This document shows positions 8,429-15,839 of a DNA stretch of 64,000 nt, in pieces; within the stretch, counting starts at the first letter, position 1, and every line of letters starts with the position of its first letter. This stretch comes from Tolypothrix sp. PCC 7712 (lineage in GTDB: Bacteria; Cyanobacteriota; Cyanobacteriia; Cyanobacteriales; Nostocaceae): the NCBI RefSeq assembly GCF_025860405.1, contig NZ_CP063785.1, positions 7,875,390-7,939,389 on the forward strand. The letters are read 5' to 3'. The position numbers were made by a program, and so were the translations under genes. Below the pieces are notes generated by a model. The model was not told the DNA's origin and did not search any database. It saw only the letters and a list, made by a program, of their open reading frames with translations.

Positions 8429-10153
8429 ATGGTAGCGCTCACCGAAAGAATAGAAAAAAGGCTCACCATACAAACTGTAGAAATTGCTGCAGATACTACG
8501 GCAATTCGCTCTTTGGATTGGGATCGCGATCGCTTCGATATTGAATTTGGTCTGCAAAATGGTACGACCTATAACTCATTTCTGATTCGCGGTGAGCAGA
8601 CTGCTTTAGTTGATACTTCCCATGAAAAGTTTCGTCAGCTGTATTTTGACACGCTGACGGGGCTAATTAATCCGAAGGAGATTGATTATTTAATTGTGAG
8701 CCACACTGAGCCTGACCATAGCGGCTTGGTGAAAGATTTATTACAAATGGCTCCTGATATTACTGTAGTCGCCTCGAAAGTGGCGATTCAATTTTTAGAA
8801 GACTTAGTACATCAGCCATTTAAACGCCGGATTGTGAAAAATGGCGATCGCTTAGATATTGGTAATGGTCATGAATTTGAATTTGTGATTGCGCCAAATC
8901 TTCACTGGCCGGATACTATCTTCAGTTTTGACCACCAAACCCAAATTCTCTACACCTGCGATGCTTTTGGGATGCACTATTGCACCGAAAGCACCTTTGA
9001 TGATGATTTAAAAGCGATTGAACCAGATTTTAAATATTACTACGAATGCCTAATGGGGCCGAATGCGCGGTCAGTGCTGTCAGCCTTGAAGCGCATGGGC
9101 GAACTACCAAGTGTGGGGATGATTGCGACTGGTCACGGGCCGTTACTATCTCATCATGTAGAGGAATTAACTCGACGCTACCGCACGTGGAGTCAAACCC
9201 AAGCCAAGCCAGAAACGGTAATCGGAATATTTTACGTTTCCGAATATGGCTATAGCGATCGCCTAGCCCAAGCAATTGCTAATGGTATCGGCAAAGTAGG
9301 GGTAGCTGTAGAATGGGTAGACTTGGGTTCAGGCATTGATTTACAAGAATTGCGAGAATTGGTAGGTCGTTGCGCGGGACTAGTGGTAGGTGTACCGCCA
9401 GTTTCTAGCAGTCCTAACATCCAAGCAGCCGTGAGTACCGTTTTAGGATCTGTCAAAGAAAAACAAGGTATCGGCGTATTTGAAACTGGTGGTGGCGACG
9501 ACGAACCGATAGATCCATTATTAAGTAAATTCCGTAACTTAGGGCTGACAACAGCTTTCCCAGAAATTCGCATCAAACAAAACCCCACCGAAAACACCTA
9601 CAAGCAATGCGAAGAAGCGGGTACAGACTTAGCCCAATGGGTAACACGCGATCGCAGTATTAAAGCGATGAAATCTCTGGGTGCTGATTTAGACAAAGCA
9701 CTCGGTAGACTTAGCGGTGGCTTATATATCATCACCGCCAGAAAAGGCGATGTTTCGAGCGCCATGTTAGCCTCTTGGGTAGCCCAAGCCAGCTTCAAAC
9801 CACTAGGATTTTCCATCGCAGTCGCCAAAGACAGGGCGATTGAATCACTCATGCAAGTAGGCGATCGCTTTGTACTTAACGTCCTAGAAGAAGGTAATTA
9901 TCAAACATTGATGAAGCACTTTTTAAAACGATTCGCCCCTGGTGCAGATCGTTTTGAAGGAGTCAAAACTCAGCCAGCCGAAAACGGCGCACCCATCCTC
10001 ACCGATGCTTTGGCATATATAGAGTGCGAAGTCAAAAGCCGCATGGATTGCGGCGATCACTGGGCAGTTTACAGCACCGTCTACGCCGGACGAGTATCTA
10101 ACCCAGAAGCCTTAACTGCCGTACATCACCGTAAAGTTGGTAACCATTATTAG
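8429..10153 (+). CDS. flv3: Diflavin flavoprotein, Flv3 type (intact diiron site)
   Basis: Subunit of the cyanobacterial flavodiiron proteins, which reduce O2 to water with electrons from the photosynthetic chain (Mehler-like reaction) without making reactive oxygen. Order of domains: metallo-beta-lactamase-like diiron domain (about 1-260), flavodoxin-like FMN domain (about 262-400) and a C-terminal flavin-reductase domain (about 425-574). All seven expected iron ligands are present: His92, Glu94, Asp96, His97, His159, Asp178 and His236. That pattern is Flv3/Flv4-like. The ATG at 8429 is chosen over an in-frame GTG at 8411 because AAGGAAGGGAG lies just before it. The Flv1-type gene follows after 123 bases of tandem repeats, which fits a Flv1/Flv3 heterodimer. 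Confidence 0.94.
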   Translation: MVALTERIEKRLTIQTVEIAADTTAIRSLDWDRDRFDIEFGLQNGTTYNSFLIRGEQTALVDTSHEKFRQLYFDTLTGLINPKEIDYLIVSHTEPDHSGLVKDLLQMAPDITVVASKVAIQFLEDLVHQPFKRRIVKNGDRLDIGNGHEFEFVIAPNLHWPDTIFSFDHQTQILYTCDAFGMHYCTESTFDDDLKAIEPDFKYYYECLMGPNARSVLSALKRMGELPSVGMIATGHGPLLSHHVEELTRRYRTWSQTQAKPETVIGIFYVSEYGYSDRLAQAIANGIGKVGVAVEWVDLGSGIDLQELRELVGRCAGLVVGVPPVSSSPNIQAAVSTVLGSVKEKQGIGVFETGGGDDEPIDPLLSKFRNLGLTTAFPEIRIKQNPTENTYKQCEEAGTDLAQWVTRDRSIKAMKSLGADLDKALGRLSGGLYIITARKGDVSSAMLASWVAQASFKPLGFSIAVAKDRAIESLMQVGDRFVLNVLEEGNYQTLMKHFLKRFAPGADRFEGVKTQPAENGAPILTDALAYIECEVKSRMDCGDHWAVYSTVYAGRVSNPEALTAVHHRKVGNHY

Positions 10154-10274
10154 GGACTGGGGACTGGGGATTGGGGACTGGGTACTAGGAAGTAGCAACG
10201 CAAAAGAGAAATAAAAAATGCCCATTACCCATTACCCCTTACCCATTAGCCATTACCCATTACCCATTACCCAA
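10154..10274. repeat. Two tandem-repeat blocks between flv3 and flv1
   Basis: GGGACTG units occupy about 10154-10190 and CCCATTA units about 10218-10274. Together they make up nearly the whole spacer between the two genes. Confidence 0.85.
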
Positions 10275-10276
10275 TC

Positions 10277-11989
10277 ATGCCTACAAATAAACCTCGTGAC
10301 GTTCAAGTTTACCCCATAGCTACCGATACTACCGTACTGCGATCGCGCAGTTGGTCAAGGTTAAGGTTTGAAATCGAATATGCTTTGGCTAAGGGTACTA
10401 CTGCTAATTCTTATGTGATTCAAGGCGATAAACTTGCCCTGATTGACCCACCTGGAGAAACTTTTACAGAAATCTATTTAAAGGCTTTGCAGGAAAGATT
10501 TGATGTTGAAACCATTGAATATGTAATTTTAGGTCACGTCAATCCCAACCGCGCCGCTACTTTAAAGGCTTTGCTGGAAGTTGCACCGCAAATTACCTTT
10601 GTCTGTTCTAATCCAGGGGCGATCAATTTACGTGGGGCCCTGGAAAACCAAGACCTAAAAATTCTGGTGATGCGGGGGGAAGAAACCCTGAATTTAGGTA
10701 AGGGTCACGATTTGCAATTTATTCCTACTCCCAACCCCCGCTATGCAGACCTCCTCTGCACCTACGACCCTCAAACGGAAATTCTTTACACAGATAAGTT
10801 CTTTGGGGCGCATATTTGTGGCGATCAAGTCTTTGATGAAGGTTGGGAATCGATTAACGAAGACCGCCGCTATTATTTTGATTGCTTAATGGCTCCCCAT
10901 GCGCGCCAAGTAGAAACAGCATTAGATAAACTGGCTGATTTTCCAGCGAGAATTTACGCCACCGGACATGGGCCTTTGGTGCGTTATGCGCTGATTGAAC
11001 TTACCAAAGCTTACCGCGAATGGAGTCAGCAACAAACCACTGCTGACTTGACAGTAGCCTTAATTTATGCATCAGCATACGGGAATACAGCCACCTTAGC
11101 CCAAGCGATCGCACGGGGAATTACCAAAGCTGGTGTCGCTGTTGAATCAATTAATTGCGAATTCACCGATCCAGAAGATATCCGTGCTGCTGTCGAGAAA
11201 TCTGCTGGCTTTGTCATTGGTTCGCCTACTCTTGGTGGTCATGCACCCACACCCGTACAAACAGCCTTGGGGATTGTACTCTCCACCGCTACCACCAATA
11301 AACTGGCTGGGGTATTTGGTTCTTTTGGCTGGAGTGGTGAAGCAGTCGATTTAATTGAAGATAAACTCAAAGACGCAGGTTATCGTTTTGGTTTTGACAC
11401 CATCCGCGTGAAGTTTAAACCCGACGATCCTACCTTGCAATTGTGCGAAGAAGCCGGAACAGACTTCGCGCAAGCATTGAAGAAAGCAAGAAAAGTGCGA
11501 TCGCAAAGTGTCCCTGCTACCAATGTAGAACAAGCTGTAGGCAGAATAATTGGTTCTTTGTGTATCGTTACAGCCAAGCAAGGAGATATATCCAGTGCCA
11601 TGTTAGCCTCTTGGGTTGCTCAAGCCAGCTTTAGTCCCCCTGGGTTAACCATCGCCGTTGCTAAAGACCGCGCTGTCGAAACTTTGACCCACACAGGAAA
11701 TAAATTTGTGCTGAATATCCTCAAAGAAGGAAATCATTTAGGTTTGATGAAACACTTTCTCAAACCCTTTGGCCCAGCACAAGACAGATTTGCAGGTGTC
11801 GCCACTGAAGAATCTGAAAATGGTTCTCCGATTCTGAATGATGCTTTGGCATATTTAGAGTGTTCCGTCAAAAATCGGCTAGAATCTGGCGATCATTGGC
11901 TCGTTTATGCAACCGTCGAGAATGGCAAAGTCCTCAATCAAGATGGTGTCACAGCAGTGCATCATCGTAAGTCGGGAACCCATTATTAA
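10277..11989 (+). CDS. flv1: Diflavin flavoprotein, Flv1 type (degenerate diiron site)
   Basis: Partner of Flv3 in O2 photoreduction. It has the same three domains as its neighbour (570 aa) and about the same C-terminal reductase motifs (GDISSAMLASWVAQASF). The diiron ligands are replaced: HxExDH is GHVNPNR (His87, Asn89, Asn91, Arg92), the next His is Arg155, the bridging Asp is Lys174, and only the last His (His231, TGHGP) remains. Such basic substitutions are the known hallmark of Flv1/Flv2. Direct flv3-flv1 adjacency recalls the heterocyst-specific flv3B-flv1B pair of Anabaena, but the A/B assignment is inference. A downstream 5-bp-duplicated foldback element starts 63 bases after the stop. 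Confidence 0.93.
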   Translation: MPTNKPRDVQVYPIATDTTVLRSRSWSRLRFEIEYALAKGTTANSYVIQGDKLALIDPPGETFTEIYLKALQERFDVETIEYVILGHVNPNRAATLKALLEVAPQITFVCSNPGAINLRGALENQDLKILVMRGEETLNLGKGHDLQFIPTPNPRYADLLCTYDPQTEILYTDKFFGAHICGDQVFDEGWESINEDRRYYFDCLMAPHARQVETALDKLADFPARIYATGHGPLVRYALIELTKAYREWSQQQTTADLTVALIYASAYGNTATLAQAIARGITKAGVAVESINCEFTDPEDIRAAVEKSAGFVIGSPTLGGHAPTPVQTALGIVLSTATTNKLAGVFGSFGWSGEAVDLIEDKLKDAGYRFGFDTIRVKFKPDDPTLQLCEEAGTDFAQALKKARKVRSQSVPATNVEQAVGRIIGSLCIVTAKQGDISSAMLASWVAQASFSPPGLTIAVAKDRAVETLTHTGNKFVLNILKEGNHLGLMKHFLKPFGPAQDRFAGVATEESENGSPILNDALAYLECSVKNRLESGDHWLVYATVENGKVLNQDGVTAVHHRKSGTHY

Positions 11990-12051
11990 GTAAAAGGAAC
12001 AGGAATTTTAAATTTTGAATTCCCCTTCAGGGGTCATACAGTTCAGTTAAG

Positions 12052-12357
12052 TCATACCATTTTGAAAAAAGAACACGACAGATTGGTAGTAGGGCACGGC
12101 ATCCACAATCTTTTGGCATATCAAATATCTTACTGGTGCCCAGTGGTGTCAACTGAACGTGAAACCCGCTCTTGTGCAAGGTTTCGCCCTCACCCCCAGC
12201 CCCTCTCCCGCAGGGAGAAGGGGTTAGGGGATGAGGGCGCGAGGTATTTGTACAACGCCCACCCTATATCGCTTTTAGCTTAAGTTGACACCTATGACTG
12301 GTGCCGTGCCCGTACAAAGAATTTATCTGTCGCACACAGGATTTGAATTGGTATCAA
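12052..12357. mobile_element. 306-bp foldback element with 5-bp target duplication
   Basis: The ends are inverted repeats: TCATACCATTTTGAA at the left, and TTGATACCAATTCAAAT as reverse complement of the right; both arms continue to GACAGAT. Further nested inverted pairs are GGGCACGGCA (12092) with TGCCGTGCCC (12302) and GGTGTCAACT (12145) with AGTTGACACC (12283), and a CCCTCTCCC/GGGAGAAGGG core. TTAAG flanks it on both sides (12047-12051, 12358-12362). The uninterrupted target sequence is seen at 52878 onward. Confidence 0.7.
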
Positions 12358-12484
12358 TTAAGAAAATTAATTGACAACAAAACCAAAAAACCAGTTACTC
12401 AACAAAAAACTGAACAATAATTTTGGAGGGGGTTTGGGGGACGCAACCGTCCCCCAATCGGGGGTTTGGGGGAGAATCCCCCAA
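12358..12484. repeat. Interspersed repeat, copy 1
   Basis: From AAGAAAATTAATTGA through AACAATAATTTTGGAGGGGG to GGGGGAGAATCCCCC this matches 52884-53012 with few differences. The 3' part holds GGGGGACGCAACCGTCCCCC and GGGGGTTTGGGGG, giving strong local hairpins. Confidence 0.85.
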
Positions 12485-12630
12485 ATGAGCTAGCTTTTTC
12501 CACAAAAGCATAAATATTTTTTGTCTCACGCATAGACGCGAAGGAGAAGGCGAAAATCGGTGCAAGAAGTCTACTAATTATCTGATCTGTATTGCCTCAA
12601 GGAGTTAACCCTTAATTATCATTCCATCAA

Positions 12631-12660
12631 AAAAGCTCAAGCATGATCGCTTGAGCTTTT
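12631..12660 (-). terminator. Rho-independent terminator of the RNA-binding protein gene
   Basis: A perfect 12-bp stem, AAAAGCTCAAGC with GCTTGAGCTTTT, has a 6-base loop. On the minus strand it is followed by a run of T, about 75 bases after the stop codon of the RRM gene. Confidence 0.85.
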
Positions 12661-12733
12661 ACAATATTGTTATGAAGTTGATATAGCCAATGGGGTAAAA
12701 ACACCCCATCGCTTTTGACATCAATAAAACAGC

Positions 12734-13054
12734 TTAGTAACGGTTGCGTCCACCGCCACCGCCACCGCCGTAACCACCGCGGCCACCGCCACCAAAGGAA
12801 CCACCTTTATTTTCTTTTGGTCTAGCCTTGTTGACTTTTAAGTCACGGCCCATCCATTCAGCACCATCAAGTGCTTCAATAGCGGCTGTTTCTTCATCAT
12901 CTGAACTCATCTCGACAAAAGCAAAGCCGCGTACACGGCCTGTTTCGCGATCTGTGGGAATTTGAACTCGCTTTACAGAACCGTACTCTGCAAAAACTGC
13001 AGTTAAAGCGTCTTCTGTAACTTGGTAAGAAAGATTACCTACGTAAATTGACAT
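12734..13054 (-). CDS. RNA-binding protein, RRM plus glycine-rich tail (Rbp family)
   Basis: Single-RRM RNA-binding protein of the cyanobacterial Rbp type, many of which are cold-induced; some bind mRNA for photosynthetic proteins. RNP2 is IYVGNL (residues 3-8) and RNP1 is RGFAFVEM (42-49). The tail from about residue 84 is almost all glycine with Arg, Phe and Tyr (GGSFGGGGRGGYGGGGGGGR), as in RbpA1-like proteins. Length 106 aa is typical. A strong terminator follows. The 310-base upstream stretch is AT-rich with no obvious gene and would hold the promoter and any cold-responsive leader. Confidence 0.95.
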   Translation of the reverse strand: MSIYVGNLSYQVTEDALTAVFAEYGSVKRVQIPTDRETGRVRGFAFVEMSSDDEETAAIEALDGAEWMGRDLKVNKARPKENKGGSFGGGGRGGYGGGGGGGRNRY

Positions 13055-13364
13055 AAAATGTCTCCAAAATCATAAACGTGTAGAGATTTAGATTTCGGAG
13101 AGAGTCTGAAAATACCAAAAGGAAAAAGCCTGTCAATACTAACAAAAACCACTATCACCGAATTAATTCTCATCTTTAATTAATGATATAGCAACTACCT
13201 CTTGAAGAGGAACGGTTAAAAAAAACTTTTAAGTAAAGGGTTAAAAATTAAAGTTAAATTATGAAAGTCCTGAATGTTGCTCAAGATTTAAGGGCCTAGG
13301 GTCAAAAGTCTCGTTTTGATTTTTAACTTGGAATTTTTTGTTCCCCTTGCCCTCCTGAGACCCC
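13055..13364. other. AT-rich spacer upstream of the RNA-binding protein gene
   Basis: No gene seen. It presumably contains the promoter and 5' leader of the RRM gene; no promoter boxes can be defended by eye. Confidence 0.5.
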
Positions 13365-14000
13365 CTATGGAATCATACTGACACTCTCTACTCTGGTTTC
13401 CAAATACTGACCAATCATCAACTGTTCACCAGCACGAGAGATAATTGTCTGGCGGGTACGGTATTTACTCCCAATTAGCTTTAACTCTTCTTCAAAAACT
13501 GAGTTATTGTACTCTGTTCGTAAACAAAGTGTTTTGGGATTGGGGAAATAGAATTCTGCGGTAATTGGTTTTGATGTCGCAAAACCGCGATCGCGATACA
13601 AAATGTTTCCTAAAGCACCAAATAAAGTTGAACCTTGAGATTCTTTTTTACCTGTAACTGAATCTGTACTTTCCCAAATTACTTCAGTACCGCAGACTAA
13701 ACTGACTGCATCTGGTAATTCATGCAACTTAGCTAGTTGTTGTAATTCTGCGCTTCCCTGTTCTAAATACCGAATAGCGATCGCACTAACAATTTCTTTG
13801 GTAGTCCCCGATGACAGGGTGTAATAGCGCCGTTGCGATCGCCATTCACCAACCGATTCCTGAAAAAATTCAGCAATCTCGGATTTTTCAACTGTTTGTA
13901 CAAGTTTTACTGGTAATGTCACTAATTGCCTGCCTTCAGCACAATGATAGAGATTGTTGGGTTTTGAAACTCGATACATTAAGTTTGTACCGAATACCAA
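13365..14000 (-). CDS. CpeS/CpcS-like phycobiliprotein lyase
   Basis: Probably attaches or carries bilin chromophores for phycobiliproteins. The core begins IAEFFQESVGEWRSQRRYYTL, the family's N-terminal hallmark, and ends with a beta-barrel strand set containing LRTEYNNSVFEEELKLIGSKYRTRQTII, which matches the CpeS/CpcS fold (a lipocalin-like barrel). The product as read is 211 aa, with about 43 extra residues before the usual start. The second Met (residue 8) or a later alternative start may be the true one. Which phycobiliprotein or cysteine is served cannot be told; no phycobilisome genes are nearby. Confidence 0.78.
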   Translation of the reverse strand: MVFGTNLMYRVSKPNNLYHCAEGRQLVTLPVKLVQTVEKSEIAEFFQESVGEWRSQRRYYTLSSGTTKEIVSAIAIRYLEQGSAELQQLAKLHELPDAVSLVCGTEVIWESTDSVTGKKESQGSTLFGALGNILYRDRGFATSKPITAEFYFPNPKTLCLRTEYNNSVFEEELKLIGSKYRTRQTIISRAGEQLMIGQYLETRVESVSMIP

Positions 14001-14346
14001 ATTTCTTTACTATTTTTAATCTAAACTAGATATTAAAAACATTACTGATAGTTTGGCTACAATGCTAAACATCGGCATTTCAAATTGTTTCTGCCCAAGG
14101 ATAGAAGCAAAAAGTTAAGAAAGTATTTTTGTAGTCTGGATCGGTCATATATCTTCCGACAGATCTTAGTAAGACTAAAAATACGTATACTAAATTTACC
14201 CTTGGATTCAGTATGCTCAAATTCCCTGGCTCTGCATCAGCAGACAAGCCCAGGAAATTTTTCGGATTTTAGATTTAAAGAATAATTTCATACAGCTCGC
14301 CAGTAGAAGGTTGTTATTCAACGCCGCCTAATGACGAGCAAAATTC
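14001..14346. other. Divergent spacer between lyase and efflux operon
   Basis: No gene is supported; a 66-codon frame here lacks a ribosome-binding site and protein-like composition. The region must hold divergent promoters for the lyase-like gene and the efflux pair. Confidence 0.5.
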
Positions 14347-15789
14347 ATGATTTTGGACGGAAATCAACCGCACAAATTCTCAACAATGCCAAATACCATC
14401 AAAGCATCTCAGTTAATTAACTCTCAATTACACCACACAAGTAATCAAGAACATAGGCGGAAGTTTCCTCATTTTTGTGGATCTCAGTCTAGTTTATTGA
14501 TTGCTTGCTTCCTAGGCTTGAGCTTGATGACAGTAGGTTGTGGTTCCTCCCCTAAAGAATCAGCCGATGCACAATCTCAAGGGCCGAGTACTGCAAGACA
14601 AGGGGGAGGCGCAACACCCGTAGATGTGGCGATCGCCCGCACAGAGAACTTGCAAACAGCACCAGAATATACAGGGACTACCACACCCTTCCGCACAGTT
14701 TCACTGCGATCGCAAGTAGAAGGAAGGCTATTAGCTTTAAATCTAGATGTGGGAGATCGAGTCAAGCAAGGGCAAAACATTGGCCAGTTAGATGATGTCC
14801 TCTTGCTCACAGACTTAAAGCAAGCAGAAGCAGAGTTAGCATCCCTCAAATCAGAAGTCGCAAGGGCAACAAATCAGGTAAGTAATGCCCGTGCCGAAGT
14901 CGAAAGGGCGCGCTTAGAATTGTTGCAAGCCCAAGCCGACTCACAACGCCAGCAGCAATTAGTCAAACAAGGTGCGATCGCCGAGCAAACAGCCCAACAA
15001 GCCCGTACAGCAGCTCAAACAGCCGCCCAAGCCCTTCGAGCCGCTACCGAGCAAGTGCGTACAGAACAGCAAGCAGTCGCCGCCGCCCAAGGTAGAGTTG
15101 TCGCCCAACAAGCAGTAGTCGCCCAAGCCAAAGAACGCCGATCCTACAGCCGTTTGACATCTCCCATTACTGGTGTTGTTACCGAAAAGGTTACAGAACC
15201 AGGCAATTTGCTCCAAGCTGGGGGCGAAGTCTTAAAAATTGCCGACTTTAACCAAATCAAAGTCGTAGTGCAAGTTTCTGAATTAGAACTAGCACAAATT
15301 CGCGTGGGGCAATCTGTGCAAGTCCGCTTAGATGCCTTTCCCAACCAAACATTAACCGGGAGAGTGACACGCATTTCCCCAACCGCCGATGCTACGGCTC
15401 GTTTGATACCAGTAGAGGTAGTAATTGCCAACAGGGAGGGCAAAATTGGTAGTGGACTGCTAGCACGCGTCAATTTTGCCACCCAAGCCGCACAGCGAGT
15501 AGTAGTACCGCAAACAGCTATTCAGAAGCAAGCCACAAATTCCGCCTCTTCCCAACCAAAAACCAGTAAACAAGAGTCAGATAACCAAACTGGAACTTTG
15601 TTTGTAGTCACCAATGTCGAAGGTAAAGCCCAGGTAGCCGCCCGTTCTGTCACCCTGGGGAAAAGATCTGATGGCAAAGTCGAAATTTTATCTGGGTTAC
15701 AACCAGGCGATCGCTATGTAGTGCGTAGTGGTAAACCACTAAAAGATGGAGACGCTGTGCGTCTTTCAATTATTTCAGAAAAATCTTAG
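14347..15789 (+). CDS. RND efflux periplasmic adaptor (membrane fusion lipoprotein)
   Basis: Links an inner-membrane RND pump to an outer-membrane channel. A hydrophobic segment ends in a lipobox (LMTVGC, Cys65), so it is probably a lipoprotein. Then follow a lipoyl half (VEGRLLALNLDVGDRVKQGQ), a long Ala/Gln-rich alpha-helical hairpin (about 160-260), the second lipoyl half (SYSRLTSPITGVVTEK), and beta-barrel plus membrane-proximal domains. Length 480 aa is somewhat long because of the N-terminal extension and a Ser/Gln-rich linker near 395-415. The start may be the ATG at 14386 (MPNTIKASQ) rather than 14347. The pump gene follows after 50 bases. Confidence 0.92.
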   Translation: MILDGNQPHKFSTMPNTIKASQLINSQLHHTSNQEHRRKFPHFCGSQSSLLIACFLGLSLMTVGCGSSPKESADAQSQGPSTARQGGGATPVDVAIARTENLQTAPEYTGTTTPFRTVSLRSQVEGRLLALNLDVGDRVKQGQNIGQLDDVLLLTDLKQAEAELASLKSEVARATNQVSNARAEVERARLELLQAQADSQRQQQLVKQGAIAEQTAQQARTAAQTAAQALRAATEQVRTEQQAVAAAQGRVVAQQAVVAQAKERRSYSRLTSPITGVVTEKVTEPGNLLQAGGEVLKIADFNQIKVVVQVSELELAQIRVGQSVQVRLDAFPNQTLTGRVTRISPTADATARLIPVEVVIANREGKIGSGLLARVNFATQAAQRVVVPQTAIQKQATNSASSQPKTSKQESDNQTGTLFVVTNVEGKAQVAARSVTLGKRSDGKVEILSGLQPGDRYVVRSGKPLKDGDAVRLSIISEKS

Positions 15790-15839
15790 TCCGCCCCTAC
15801 GGGGAATCAACAGTAATTTTTGAAAAAACAATTAGAAAG

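Larger units (their letters stand above)
11990..12733. other. Intergenic region made mostly of repeats
   Basis: No gene is supported. It contains one copy of a long interspersed repeat (split parts around 12033-12051 and 12358-12484), a 306-bp foldback element inserted in it (12052-12357), and a terminator at 12631-12660. A 73-codon open frame inside the foldback element has repeat composition and no ribosome-binding site. Confidence 0.7.

Noticed and set aside
12062..12283. 73-codon frame after flv1
   Set aside because: Lies wholly within the foldback element; repeat composition and no ribosome-binding site.
14085..14285. 66-codon frame upstream of the efflux adaptor
   Set aside because: No ribosome-binding site, unusual composition, and it lies in the expected promoter region.
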